Shown here one piece after another: positions 28,269 to 38,157 of a DNA stretch of 64,000 nt; the stretch's first letter is position 1, and each line of letters opens with the position of its first letter. A program made the position numbers and the translations under genes. Source of the stretch: Trichomonas tenax (lineage: Eukaryota > Parabasalia > Trichomonadida > Trichomonadidae). The notes under the pieces were generated by a model. That model did not search any database, was not told the origin of the DNA, and saw only the letters and a list, made by a program, of their open reading frames with translations. The stretch is from assembly GCA_023091735.1 (NCBI GenBank), contig JALKBU010000134.1, positions 1 to 64,000 on the forward strand. Reading direction: 5' to 3'.

Positions 28269-31200
28269 TTAAATTGTTGTGTTAGTAAATGGCGAAAATG
28301 GAATACATCCCGCTAGTTTCTGCATTCTGCGCAATGCAACAGTAATTATCATGAGTTGACGCAAATCGATGGATCTATCAACTGGTCCCATCAATCTTCT
28401 ATCGAATCTGAGAAGCAATGATTTCTGTGACCTCAATGATGTCACTCTATCAAATATCCTTCTGTGAGAAAGCGATGCTAAGATGCATTCTTCAAGGCCG
28501 AGTCTTAACTCAGAGCTGTCACATGCAGTCTTAGTATCTCCTTCATGAATAACGCCGTTAAGCCTCTTCGCCCACTGCTCCCATTGCTTTGCAGACTGCT
28601 GAGCACTTTCGAGCATCTTTTGCTGCCTCTTCTGTCTGTCATCATCAACATTCTTTGGACTCTTCGGAGTCTCAATCTGCTGTAACTTGAGTGTCTCAAG
28701 TTTGTTTAGTACTGCTTCGACAGCAGTTGATATTTCTTGTGGTGTTTGGCAATCAAGAAGTTTCTGCGCACGCGTGACAGAATCGATTGTCTTGACATAT
28801 GTTGATTGCGAACTTCTGAGATTGGAAAGTTCCTCAATTACCCTCTCAACGAGAGAATTCAAGCTATCAGAAACACTGCCTGAAAGAGTAGCAGCAGCAA
28901 GCTTGGCTGTTGCTGCATCAATCTGCGACTGCAAGTCACCCATCTTTGTCATATTTGCAGCATGAATGACCGTCTGCTTTGTCGTGAGTGTCTGCTGGAA
29001 TCCGGCCTTCTCGATTTGGATTCTTTCTTCAGCTGTCCTGAGTTTGAGTTCAATGGTCTTCTTTGCTGCACTAACTGTTGCCAATTCAGCAGCAAGCTTA
29101 GCTGTCTTAGCAGTGAGCTCCTCATTGAGAGATACCTGCTTAGAAAGCTCTCTATTAGCAGCAGCAAGTTGAACTTGAACCTCCGAAAGCTGGTCCTTGC
29201 ATTCCCTCTTTGTGCGTGCATTCTGGACATCAATTGTATCCTGTAGCATTCTGTTAGCACACTGAAGGCGTTTGATTTGGCCTCCAAGCATATGCCTCTG
29301 CTTCTTAATGCGCTGAACATTGGACATGATTTCATCGTTCTTCTTACGAAGCGCAGCAATCTTTGATTGCGCATCTTCAAGTTTCTTTGCATGATCTTCA
29401 ATCTCTGCGCGATGCTTCTCCTTGAGCGATGCGAGTTCATCCTTAAGTCTAGACTGCTGATTGATGATTGCTTCAGCGTTAGCGCGATCCTGTTCTACGC
29501 TCTTTATACGAAGTTCGGATTGTTGCTCGATCATTGAAGCGCGGGCTTCAGCTTCTTTAGCAACATTCTTTTGCCGTTCAAGTTCATCAGCTGTCTGTTT
29601 GACCTTTATAGAGACATTCTTGCGGAACTCGTGTTCTTCATTATACTTTTGTGCAAGTTTGGAGTTTGTATTTTCAAGCTTCTTGATTGTTTTGAGGAGA
29701 GTCTTGATTTGGTCCTGATATTCTCCTCTGATTTCACTTTCACGAGCTGCAATGATTTCTGCAGCAACCATCTGCTGCTGATTTTGTGTTTGTTTATTGA
29801 CTGTTTGAACTTCTGCGCTCTTTTCATTCTCTGATGCGTCTGAGCTTGAGCTTTGTAGTTCCGCGAGTGTCGAGAAAGCGCGCTTCAGGTGCTCATATAA
29901 TGAATCGTTCTCATCTGGACAAATCTTGAGTAAGAACTTGTGAATCTTCATTTGTTGCTTCTCAAGCTGACGAAGAAGTCTGAGTGGATCTTCATCGACT
30001 TCGTTTGTTGGCTGCTTAGCAATCATAATTTCGCGCTGTATTACTGCCATTCTGTTGTTTAATTCAGAAATATGCGACTTGAGAATGCCATTAATGAATA
30101 TTTGAGCAGCCAAAATGTTCATTACTTCGAGCGCATCGTAATTATTGGCATCAATTCTTCCTAATATCGTTTCGAGTTGTTGATCGATGTCGTGTGTTGT
30201 AAGGAGATCATAAACATGTGTTTGATCAACTTCTGGAGGAGCAGAGAATGTTTCTGCAAACTTTTCATTCGAAATTTCACCAATAACTTCTTCAACGAAT
30301 TTTGTCATCGTGCAATATCTGCGGACGATGTCATGCTTATATTCAGCTGTGAACTGTTCTCCAGAAACGATTGTCTGCAAATCTTTCGATGAAGAAAGTG
30401 TTTTGATGAACATAAGTTGTTCTTGGAATGTGCGAACTAATTGCATGCATTTGTTCTTCAAATCTGCGTTTGTTCGTGACATGTTGTTTATTGAGGCGTT
30501 GTTTTCTGTGATTTGTCGTGTTTGATCATCAATTGTGTTAGATAATATTTTAGCAATCAATAATATTCTTTCATGAACGCTGGCAATCGAATTATCACGA
30601 ATTGACTTGATTTGAGAGAAAATGGATGAAGGCACGTTATCTTCGACGACTTTAGAAACAGCAGAAAGAAGATTGAATAAATCATCGCTTGTTTTCTCAT
30701 TAACCTTGTCTGTTTGTTGTGCTGGAGCTTGAACTTGCTGCTGGATGATAGTTTGTGGTGTTTTAAGACTCTCAAGCTCAGCAATTAAACGAGTTTGTCT
30801 GTTAATAATCGCAACGAGCTCCAATCTCTGCTGACCAAGACGAGAAAGGTCATTCAGTTGTGTCTCCATTATCTCCTGCATCTGTTTTATTGCAGATTGA
30901 ATATTTGTAAGATCGCTCTTTAACGAATTATTTTGCTGATCAACCATTTTTGTTTGTGCTTGAGTGTTGGATATGTGGAGCTTAAGTGATGCGTTTTCTG
31001 TTGTAATATTGTTAATATTCTCTTTTAATGTCTTATTTTCTTCTTCTAATTTGTTAATTTGATCGACAAATTGATGTATTGACTTCGATTCCTTTTGTGC
31101 AACTCTTGAATTATCAACGCTCTTTCTATTGATCAATTCATCGCAAGATTGGATAACTTGTGTTAAATTTTTAGCATCAAAACCGTATTTCGCGTTGAAA

Positions 31201-31544
31201 AGTGATAAAAATGACTTGATTTCGGTATCTGTCGATGGAATTATATGTATACTCGAGTTATCTTGGCTTGTTGTTTCGAATTCAAAATCAGATTCGTCAG
31301 AATTATCGATGAAAGATGAAGATTTAAGCATGGAACATGCATTGTTAGTGTCGTATATAGAACTCTTTGTAACTGTAACATTTTCATCAGTCAAAGAAGA
31401 ACAAATCGAATCATGAATATCAGCAACGCCAGAAACGCTTGATAGGAAACAGTCTCCCAGCAAAGCGTCTGTATCTTGACACGAGCTTGTCGTTTCGAGT
31501 GCGCCATCGATCTTATTCAAAAGATCTGAAGTCGCAGAACTCAT
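28269..31544 (-). CDS. Large coiled-coil protein A with C-terminal W..WA module
   Basis: 1091 residues. The N-terminus (1-110) is acidic and Ser/Thr-rich; coiled coil runs from about 140 to 260, a helical globular-looking region lies at about 280-540, and a long coiled coil from 585 to 930 (Gln/Ala/Lys/Glu). The C-terminal 105 residues start with QWEQWAKRL and continue with LRLGLEECILASL and LRSQKSLLLRFDRRL. The same arrangement, including QFTAEY and the C-terminal module, recurs in the protein at 45219-47894. Such proteins are common in trichomonads and usually carry uninformative names. A cytoskeletal or Golgi-tether role is possible, but there is no direct evidence. Confidence 0.85.
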   Translation of the reverse strand: MSSATSDLLNKIDGALETTSSCQDTDALLGDCFLSSVSGVADIHDSICSSLTDENVTVTKSSIYDTNNACSMLKSSSFIDNSDESDFEFETTSQDNSSIHIIPSTDTEIKSFLSLFNAKYGFDAKNLTQVIQSCDELINRKSVDNSRVAQKESKSIHQFVDQINKLEEENKTLKENINNITTENASLKLHISNTQAQTKMVDQQNNSLKSDLTNIQSAIKQMQEIMETQLNDLSRLGQQRLELVAIINRQTRLIAELESLKTPQTIIQQQVQAPAQQTDKVNEKTSDDLFNLLSAVSKVVEDNVPSSIFSQIKSIRDNSIASVHERILLIAKILSNTIDDQTRQITENNASINNMSRTNADLKNKCMQLVRTFQEQLMFIKTLSSSKDLQTIVSGEQFTAEYKHDIVRRYCTMTKFVEEVIGEISNEKFAETFSAPPEVDQTHVYDLLTTHDIDQQLETILGRIDANNYDALEVMNILAAQIFINGILKSHISELNNRMAVIQREIMIAKQPTNEVDEDPLRLLRQLEKQQMKIHKFLLKICPDENDSLYEHLKRAFSTLAELQSSSSDASENEKSAEVQTVNKQTQNQQQMVAAEIIAARESEIRGEYQDQIKTLLKTIKKLENTNSKLAQKYNEEHEFRKNVSIKVKQTADELERQKNVAKEAEARASMIEQQSELRIKSVEQDRANAEAIINQQSRLKDELASLKEKHRAEIEDHAKKLEDAQSKIAALRKKNDEIMSNVQRIKKQRHMLGGQIKRLQCANRMLQDTIDVQNARTKRECKDQLSEVQVQLAAANRELSKQVSLNEELTAKTAKLAAELATVSAAKKTIELKLRTAEERIQIEKAGFQQTLTTKQTVIHAANMTKMGDLQSQIDAATAKLAAATLSGSVSDSLNSLVERVIEELSNLRSSQSTYVKTIDSVTRAQKLLDCQTPQEISTAVEAVLNKLETLKLQQIETPKSPKNVDDDRQKRQQKMLESAQQSAKQWEQWAKRLNGVIHEGDTKTACDSSELRLGLEECILASLSHRRIFDRVTSLRSQKSLLLRFDRRLMGPVDRSIDLRQLMIITVALRRMQKLAGCIPFSPFTNTTI

Positions 31545-31826
31545 TTATATTTTTTTAACGTCCAGTTTTTATTTTCTCTTAATTTTAACATACATTATTT
31601 ATATACAACATATAGCAATAAAATATCGAATAAAAATTGAAAATGTGATCTTTTCTTTTGAAATATCGAATCAAATGCATCTAAAAACTTTGTGGAAACG
31701 CGTTCTTATTAATGCTCTAATTGCATGTCGAATAAAATTGAAGATGAAATTAAGTAAACGGTCTCAGCTATTGCAGGGTCTGCATCCAAAATGATTTCGG
31801 GAATATAATTGTCACTTTTTATCAAA
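31545..31826. other. Divergent promoter region
   Basis: Spacer shared by coiled-coil protein A (minus) and the small membrane protein (plus). The plus side carries a TCACTTTT Inr 13 bases before the ATG; no equally clear motif flanks the minus-strand start. Confidence 0.5.
31812..31817 (+). promoter_or_regulatory. Inr-like initiator TCACTT
   Basis: TCACTT fits the trichomonad initiator TCA(C/T)(T/A), with the A at 31814 as likely transcription start, 13 bases before the ATG at 31827. Confidence 0.7.
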
Positions 31827-32183
31827 ATGGAGAACTCTGTTGATCTTGAAGATAAGTTTGAAGGAGAATTAGTTCAAACAACAGAATGGAAGAAACCTGG
31901 AACAGAGAATGACGACGATTCACCAAAAAAGATATGGAATAACGTCTTTGGCGTTTTCGTTGCGATATCTATTGGTGTTTTCGCAGGAATGAGTTGTAAA
32001 ACTATCGGAGAATCGTTCCTATATTCCTCCCTTTTCTTGGGAGAATGTTTTATATGCGTTTGTATTTCAGGAATTGTCAAAACTCTCAGTTTCAAAAATT
32101 CAGTCATTTCTTTTGCAGTGTACTTCGGCATTTGCGGAGTGATAACTCCCATTGCATCATGGGGAGGAAGTAAGTTAATATAA
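31827..32183 (+). CDS. Small membrane protein with three membrane segments
   Basis: 118 residues from the ATG at 31827 (the frame is open to a TTG at 31809, which is within the leader). An acidic N-terminus (1-32) is followed by three hydrophobic segments at about 35-52, 58-82 and 87-108, and a short end SWGGSKLI. The stretch FAGMSCKTIGESF..SSLF and YFGICGVITPIASWGG recalls the later helices of ZIP metal transporters, but the expected histidine is Cys and the protein is much too short, so it could be a truncated paralogue or an unrelated small protein. The closeness of the Inr to the ATG supports a real transcript. Confidence 0.6.
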   Translation: MENSVDLEDKFEGELVQTTEWKKPGTENDDDSPKKIWNNVFGVFVAISIGVFAGMSCKTIGESFLYSSLFLGECFICVCISGIVKTLSFKNSVISFAVYFGICGVITPIASWGGSKLI

Positions 32184-32517
32184 CGTGATCAATAATTATT
32201 ATCGATTTTATATAACAATATTATCTATCACCAAAGCGCATCACTAATGAGCTTCATATTTGTTTATTATTAAACCATTACAGCTTCTTAAATTCAAAAT
32301 ATTTTTTATTTCATTCAATAATCCGACAATAGAATCTAAGCACTCAATGTATTTCTTAGGTGTCACTACTGCATGCTATGTTTTATAGCAAAACTATACA
32401 TATTTATTGATATTTTTGAGCAAATAGTAATTTTTGTAATTAAGCTTTTAGTGGTGAAATATGAGTTTAAAATAAAAATTTCGGTTATAATGAAATTGAT
32501 TTCATTTTTCATTTTGC
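32184..32517. other. Intergenic spacer
   Basis: Spacer between two plus-strand genes, AT-rich; only the Inr motifs at its right end are recognisable. Confidence 0.4.
32502..32514 (+). promoter_or_regulatory. Two overlapping-range Inr motifs TCATTT
   Basis: TCATTT at 32502-32507 and again at 32509-32514, immediately before the ATG at 32518. Either would give a leader of fewer than 15 bases, as expected for trichomonad genes. Confidence 0.65.
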
Positions 32518-33792
32518 ATGAATGATGATTATAAAGATGAACTTTTAGCTGCGAACAAAATTTCAAAGCCAGAGATTGAAATTTCAGTAGTGTACGATAC
32601 AAACCAGTTAAATCTTGAATTAAAAGAATTAATTAAAATATTGGAAAAAGAATTTGATGAAAATCGCCTCATAGCACAATTAGAACGTATAAAATCACTT
32701 ACATCGATGAAATTCATTGTTTCTCATGCAGAATCTGAAGTAAAAGAAGAAGTTATTCAACAAATAATGAAATTAATGCAACATCAGGACCAAAACATTG
32801 TAACAATGGCAGTATGTATCGCAAGGACACTCACACAGCAAGTAAATCTATTCGAAAAAATAATTTTATCTAATGAGAATGTATTAATTATACTTAAAAA
32901 TCTTCTCAGTTCAGGTGATTTCACTATTTGCCATCAGTCTCTTTGTATTTTATCAAATTTATTTGATTATAATATTGATTTTGGAATCGCATTTATGAAT
33001 GATGCAAAACTTGATTTGTTCCTTAATATTGTTGAAGTTTATGGTCACGATATTCATGAGAGCTATATTCACTTCTTTGTTCTGCTTTCTTATAAGTATT
33101 TTGACCAATCTTTGCTTGTAGATATCATATCAAGAATTGACTTCAATTACAGCGATGAAAGCAGTCTGATATCAGAGAATAATGTTTTAACACTCGGCCT
33201 TTTATTATATAAATGTGATAATTCATTCCAATGGGTAGATAGATTTATGTGTGAAATAGAACAAGAACGAAGATTGGGTATAATAAGGAATATTGCAAAT
33301 CAGTTAATGATTTGTATTCTTGAAGAACACATCGAACTTTATAAAATCGCATTGATCAAACTGCTGAACTCTATTATACAGAACTCTTATCATGTATCGA
33401 GAGATTTTATTAGTTCTGAATTTATGGATAACTTGATGAACAATTTGGATGTTTATAACTTTGCATTGAAATTGGAAATCATTCAACTTGTTTGCATTGT
33501 TCTCATTTACAAAGATTTTAACTTTGTTGATGACTTCGTGAGAAAGGGAATTTTCTTGTACATACAAGATTGGCTGAATATGTCGAATCCAACAATTTCA
33601 ATTCATGTTTTACAATGTATTTCGAAAATATGCCAAGAATTCGAAGATAACGATTCAAAATTTGCTTTGACAACATATATAACAGAAGAGTTAATAGAAA
33701 CAATTAAGGATATATTAGATGATGATCAAAATGAACTTAAATTCCAAGCTGCTGTCGCTGATTCTTCACTCAATAGCTTATTTGAAGACTGA
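32518..33792 (+). CDS. Armadillo-like helical repeat protein
   Basis: 424 residues, acidic and almost entirely helical, with repeating units that resemble armadillo repeats (for example MKLMQHQDQNIVTMAVCIA, LKNLLSSGDFTICHQSL, CILSNLF and HVLQCISKICQEF). It lacks the importin-beta-binding basic N-terminus and the WxxxN array of true importin alpha, although the overall length is similar. It is therefore a divergent ARM protein of unknown partner. The N-terminal residues are acidic (MNDDYKDELL). Confidence 0.7.
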   Translation: MNDDYKDELLAANKISKPEIEISVVYDTNQLNLELKELIKILEKEFDENRLIAQLERIKSLTSMKFIVSHAESEVKEEVIQQIMKLMQHQDQNIVTMAVCIARTLTQQVNLFEKIILSNENVLIILKNLLSSGDFTICHQSLCILSNLFDYNIDFGIAFMNDAKLDLFLNIVEVYGHDIHESYIHFFVLLSYKYFDQSLLVDIISRIDFNYSDESSLISENNVLTLGLLLYKCDNSFQWVDRFMCEIEQERRLGIIRNIANQLMICILEEHIELYKIALIKLLNSIIQNSYHVSRDFISSEFMDNLMNNLDVYNFALKLEIIQLVCIVLIYKDFNFVDDFVRKGIFLYIQDWLNMSNPTISIHVLQCISKICQEFEDNDSKFALTTYITEELIETIKDILDDDQNELKFQAAVADSSLNSLFED

Positions 33793-34298
33793 ATATTATT
33801 ATGTTTTTTATGTTTCTGGATGGAATTTATTAGAATATCTTAGCCAACAACGCTTTACATATTAATATTTATCTTGTAGAAACTACACAAAGCTTTGATT
33901 TCTTATTTAGTTGATTCAACTTCAACAAATCTTGTTTTTAAATATAAAGAATACTCAATAGATGTTTGATTACAAAAACTCTTTTCAAAATTCTTAGATA
34001 TTATAATATTATAGCATAACAATATAGACTCTCTAGCAGAGCTATGATTCTGATAGCTAAGCTTAAAATTGAAATATATTTAAATGCAAATTGTCTAAAT
34101 TATAATTAGCGAAATCAAGGCTGGAAGTTGAATACAAAGATACTGCAAGAAAATTTTATTACATTCTGATAAGGAAGGAGTCTTAGCTTTGTAGTTTTGA
34201 TATCGGGAATATTTATCCCTGTTATAATATTTTATGCCCTCAATAAAATAAACTTCATAAAAATTCAGTGAAAGTTTGGTCTAAAATTCTTTTAAAAA
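33793..34298. other. Intergenic spacer
   Basis: About 500 bases, AT-rich; no gene, tRNA or repeat recognised. Confidence 0.4.
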
Positions 34299-35615
34299 AT
34301 GAATTTCGCTTTATCTTCCTCTGGCCTCTCAAATATCGCTTCTCTTCCTGTCAGCGAGGAGGACATCTTCATTATCAACGTGTGTAGCATTGATTTTCAC
34401 TGCTCTAAGCATATTGCGGCCTTCATTTCGCCAATAATTGCGAAAATGATGAAGGAAGACTCATTTTTCACAAGTTTTACGATTGAAACAACGTGCCCCA
34501 ACCCACATTTTATCGATGTTTTCATGAATAACCTACTTTCTGGCCAAAATTTTGAAATTTCCAAACAAATTGCGCCATATGTTAAAGAAATCGCAACTGC
34601 ACTACAAAACCACGATTTAGTTAACTACACAGACCAAGTTTTGCTAACAAATTCAACATTTTCGACTCAAAATATTTTGAATATAATTAAGACAAAGTTA
34701 GAATTCGGTTTAAACATTACAAACGAAATTAATTATGCAGCGAAAAACATTTCATACATATCAAGATCAGAACTTATAGCTTTAGAAATAGATGTTCTTG
34801 ATCAAATCCTTTCTAGTCCAGAATTGCTTATTGAGAATGAGGACTGGTTGGTAGAGCTAATTTTCGATATATGCCAACATAATTCAAACACAAATGCAAC
34901 AGTTTTATTTAGAAATGTTTCATTCGAATTCGTTTCTACATCAGGCATCACAAGATTTCTTAAACTCGTGAATCACAGCAATATAACAGGTCCTGTGTGG
35001 TGTGCTATATGTGAACGCCTCAGACATGATATAGTTCAGCCGCCTTTAGACGCAAATAGATACTTTTCAAGTGTTAACAACAAGAACAATGAAGTTGACG
35101 AAAGGATAAAAACATATGAGTTCACAGGCAATCCATTCGATGGAATACTGAATAGTATGAAAGTTGAGTCCGGACAGAATCCACACAGTGCAAATCTAGT
35201 TGAAGTCACGAGCAGCAGTAAGGAAAGAAGCCAGCCGTGGATGATATTGGATTATAAATGGAACGGATGGTTCTATACGAGGAATCAACCTGATTCATGG
35301 GTGATGATTGACTTTTTGAACAAGAATGTTGCGCCAACATGGTATTCAATCAAGTCAGATGGAAATGTGTTCAGTCATTTGAAGAATTGGAATCTTGAAG
35401 GATCAAATGATTTCCAAAGTTGGACAACAATCGATGAACAAAGGAACAGCGAAATTCTTGATAATTCATTCGCTATTGGAACTTTCAAGTGCTTGAAACC
35501 GAGATATTATAGATACATCCGCCTGAGGCAGGTGGATGTCAACACAAGCGGAAATCATTATTTGGGACTGTGTAATATAGAATTATTCGGTTCGGTGAAG
35601 GAAACTTCACAATAA
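34299..35615 (+). CDS. BTB-like protein with C-terminal discoidin (F5/8 type C) domain
   Basis: 438 residues. Residues 20-105 resemble a BTB fold (DIFIINVCSIDFHCSKHIAAFISPIIAKMM), followed by a BACK-like helical region (110-270) and a discoidin/F5-8C domain (about 295-435) with ADSWVMIDF-type wording (QPDSWVMIDFLNK), YSIKSDG, LKNWNLEGSNDFQSW and CNIELFGSV. There is no signal peptide, so the discoidin fold is intracellular. This BTB-like plus discoidin combination is a known expanded type in trichomonads; the ligand is unknown. The start at 34299 gives a compact N-terminus. Confidence 0.75.
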   Translation: MNFALSSSGLSNIASLPVSEEDIFIINVCSIDFHCSKHIAAFISPIIAKMMKEDSFFTSFTIETTCPNPHFIDVFMNNLLSGQNFEISKQIAPYVKEIATALQNHDLVNYTDQVLLTNSTFSTQNILNIIKTKLEFGLNITNEINYAAKNISYISRSELIALEIDVLDQILSSPELLIENEDWLVELIFDICQHNSNTNATVLFRNVSFEFVSTSGITRFLKLVNHSNITGPVWCAICERLRHDIVQPPLDANRYFSSVNNKNNEVDERIKTYEFTGNPFDGILNSMKVESGQNPHSANLVEVTSSSKERSQPWMILDYKWNGWFYTRNQPDSWVMIDFLNKNVAPTWYSIKSDGNVFSHLKNWNLEGSNDFQSWTTIDEQRNSEILDNSFAIGTFKCLKPRYYRYIRLRQVDVNTSGNHYLGLCNIELFGSVKETSQ

Positions 35616-35892
35616 TCTTTGTTTGATAAATTCTTACTATCATTAATCATTTCAATCTTATTTCTATCAGCTATTTATGTGTGTAGCACAAATTAATTTA
35701 AAATTTTTTATAAATTCAATAATATCTGTGCAGATTCTAGGAATAGATATTTAATGAGAATACAAATCTGATATGAGGAATGATTTTGAATTATATAATG
35801 TGAATTGTATAAAAATAGAAATATGAGTTAAAACTTATACATTTTATTTAACATTATGATGGGGATTTCTATCAAAGCTTAAGAACTATATC

Positions 35893-36411
35893 TTAGAACT
35901 TCTTATTATGTCTCCTCCTTCTCTTATCTTTCCTCCTCCAAAACATGAGTTTCGAGAATGGAATATGATCATACAAGTAACCGAAAACAGTGAATGTTAC
36001 GGCAATTCCAGCGAAAAGCTTCCAGACGTGCTCTCTCCAATCAGGAATCTCAAATTTAATTGGCGAGAAGGACATCACAACTGTTGTTTCTTCGTCTGCG
36101 TAAATTCCTATCGGGAAACTGAGTGAAGAATACTTCCAGATTGTGAAAATTTTGTTTTTGACATTGCCACCTCTGAAAAATGGCTTTTCTTCTTTGTATG
36201 GGCACTTTCCGTGCTTTCCGACGTAAAATGACGCGTTGCCGGATGACGAAAGGTTGACCCTAACGCCGATTTGTGTGTCATTGAGTCTAATTGTGAAATA
36301 TGTCCAGTGTTCGGCCTTGATGCTCTTGTCGAAGTAAAGATCGTCTTTGCTTGGAATCTTTTCTGGGCAAATTCTGTATGCGTGAGAAGCTGAGAAAAGA
36401 TAACACAACAT
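35893..36411 (-). CDS. Type I membrane protein with basic cytosolic tail
   Basis: 172 residues. A very short N-terminal hydrophobic signal (MLCYLFSASHA) is followed by a lumenal beta-rich domain (12-125) with two Cys and several N-glycosylation sequons (LNDT, NLSS, NAS), one membrane segment (about 132-150, LFAGIAVTFTVFGYLY) and a strongly basic tail (FWRRKDKRRRRHNKKF). The tail could retain the protein in the ER or Golgi. I do not recognise the lumenal domain. An internal Met upstream is absent, so the start at 36411 is forced. Confidence 0.65.
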   Translation of the reverse strand: MLCYLFSASHAYRICPEKIPSKDDLYFDKSIKAEHWTYFTIRLNDTQIGVRVNLSSSGNASFYVGKHGKCPYKEEKPFFRGGNVKNKIFTIWKYSSLSFPIGIYADEETTVVMSFSPIKFEIPDWREHVWKLFAGIAVTFTVFGYLYDHIPFSKLMFWRRKDKRRRRHNKKF

Positions 36412-36734
36412 TTTTTTTCTAAAATTTCGGAATTTTTTAAGACTTCATTTTTACATATTATTTACATATATTTTATGATTTTAAGCAATTTTGCCTTGAA
36501 AATGTTCGCTAATTTCTAATTTGTGAATTTTCATTTTTTATATAGCAAGAATCTTAGACTCATCTCATGATATATTACTACACAAAGTGATTTATGGTCA
36601 ACCCTCAATTTACAATGATATGATTAAAAAATATTTTATAATTAAATGATTGATTATTATTTTGAATATAAGCTGCTACCGTATAGGTAAATATTGTGTC
36701 AATGAGTTTTAACATGAATTCATAAAAATCAAAT
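36412..36734. other. Intergenic spacer
   Basis: AT-rich spacer between two minus-strand genes; nothing recognised. Confidence 0.4.
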
Positions 36735-37703
36735 TTAATATAAAAGTTCGGCACGAGATACAACAGACTTTTGGTTAGGATAGAGCTTTGCGGATTTCAA
36801 CATTACCTTTGTGTTAAAGTTCTGTGGAACTTCTGGTAAAGCACCACAAATAGCTAATGTGTGGTGTGTTCCACATGCTACTAATCTAGCATTATCAAGA
36901 ACATGATATGGATCATTAGAAGGCTTATCACTTCCAATTCCAAGCTGTGCAGATGGATTGAATCCCCAAGTATATAAGGAACCATCATATGATATTGCAG
37001 CATAGTGCTGAACACCAACAGCTGCATAAACTACAGGTGGAAGTCCAAATACTTGAAGCAAAGCATCACTATCGTAGTGCCAAAGATTTCCTTCGGAATC
37101 TATAAACAATGCTTCTGTTTCTGATCCATAGCCAGCGATAATAGTTGTTGATGTTTCGATGTCGTTCGTGGATTCTTCAGACCAAACAGTTATACACTGA
37201 GATTTGATCAAAAATACATTTTCTGCTGTGCAGCAGATCGCTTTAGCATCAGAGCCGATTTCTTTCTCCGCGGAATCGACAGGCCCGAGGAGATAAACTT
37301 TGCCTGAGCTATTCAAGCCGACAACAAAATTATTTGAGGCAGCAATCTGTGTATAACCAGCTGTATTGTAGTATTTTTTATCCGCGCAGCTGTAAATCTT
37401 GCCATCAAATTGAAGAGCAATAACGTTATCTTCAAGACAGCAGATTTGGCGTAAAATTCCGGTTGAAAATTCGTGAATAGTACCATTTTCTAATCTAAAT
37501 ATAATCTTGAAGTCATCGAAAACGAATGCAATAGATTGATTCCATGCAGATACTTGAGTTATACGCGATAATTTAGATTCGTATGGAAATAAGTTAGATT
37601 TAATGAATTTAGCAGTGACTTGTGTTTCTTTCTTGCACCAGAGCTGTCCACATGAATTGTCTCCGGAAACCATTAAAGAGGGCTCGATATTTTTCGCCTT
37701 CAT
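36735..37703 (-). CDS. RCC1-like repeat protein
   Basis: 322 residues. The repeats are divergent but recognisable, best at the C-terminus: YAAISYDGSLYTWGFNPSAQ followed by LGIGSDKPSNDP and LVACGTHHTLAIC, which is a classic RCC1 blade. The N-terminus opens with MVSGDNSCGQLW, another blade start. Seven blades would fit the length. RCC1-family proteins bind chromatin, Ran or other GTPases; the divergent middle blades argue against true Ran-GEF function. The start at 37703 is adjacent to a T run and gives a typical N-terminus. Confidence 0.8.
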   Translation of the reverse strand: MKAKNIEPSLMVSGDNSCGQLWCKKETQVTAKFIKSNLFPYESKLSRITQVSAWNQSIAFVFDDFKIIFRLENGTIHEFSTGILRQICCLEDNVIALQFDGKIYSCADKKYYNTAGYTQIAASNNFVVGLNSSGKVYLLGPVDSAEKEIGSDAKAICCTAENVFLIKSQCITVWSEESTNDIETSTTIIAGYGSETEALFIDSEGNLWHYDSDALLQVFGLPPVVYAAVGVQHYAAISYDGSLYTWGFNPSAQLGIGSDKPSNDPYHVLDNARLVACGTHHTLAICGALPEVPQNFNTKVMLKSAKLYPNQKSVVSRAELLY

Positions 37704-37763
37704 AAAATTTTTTTGACGCTAGAAAAATTAATTTTACATGGCAGAAAAAAAAAGAAAAAGTTT

Positions 37764-37834
37764 TCCGACACGGGGAGTCGAACCCCGCTCCAGCGGATGA
37801 AAACCGCTTATCCTAACCGATGAACGATGTCGGA
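37764..37834 (-). tRNA. tRNA-Glu (anticodon TTC)
   Basis: A complete 71-nt cloverleaf on the minus strand: acceptor TCCGACA/TGTCGGA, D arm TTCATCGGTTAGGAT, anticodon stem AGCGG/CCGCT with loop TTTTCAT (anticodon TTC), T arm CGGGG-TTCGACT-CCCCG with a perfect B box GGTTCGACTCC. It is followed on its 3' side by TTTTC, a plausible Pol III stop. It lies 60 bases upstream of the RCC1 gene. Confidence 0.96.
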
Positions 37835-38157
37835 TTTACATTTTCTTGGTTTATTTCTTATTTATGAAAGAAATTATTTTACAGCTTACAATTTAATAAG
37901 AGTCGACCCTTAATTTCCAAAAAATCGTTCTATCTTTATAATCAATAGGTCATAAGCAAATTGCCACTAAAAATAGAGTCTGTTTTATACATTAAACATT
38001 TAGATTATGTTACAATCGTTAATGATATATGATTTTCAAATATATCTTAAAAATAATGTAAAAAACTAAGCTTCACAGTACAAAGAGATTGATTATCAAA
38101 AGTTAATGCAAAATATCAACAAGCTGATTTCATTGATGCCAGTATAATGGCTAATAC
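37835..38157. other. Intergenic spacer
   Basis: AT-rich; nothing recognised. Confidence 0.4.
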
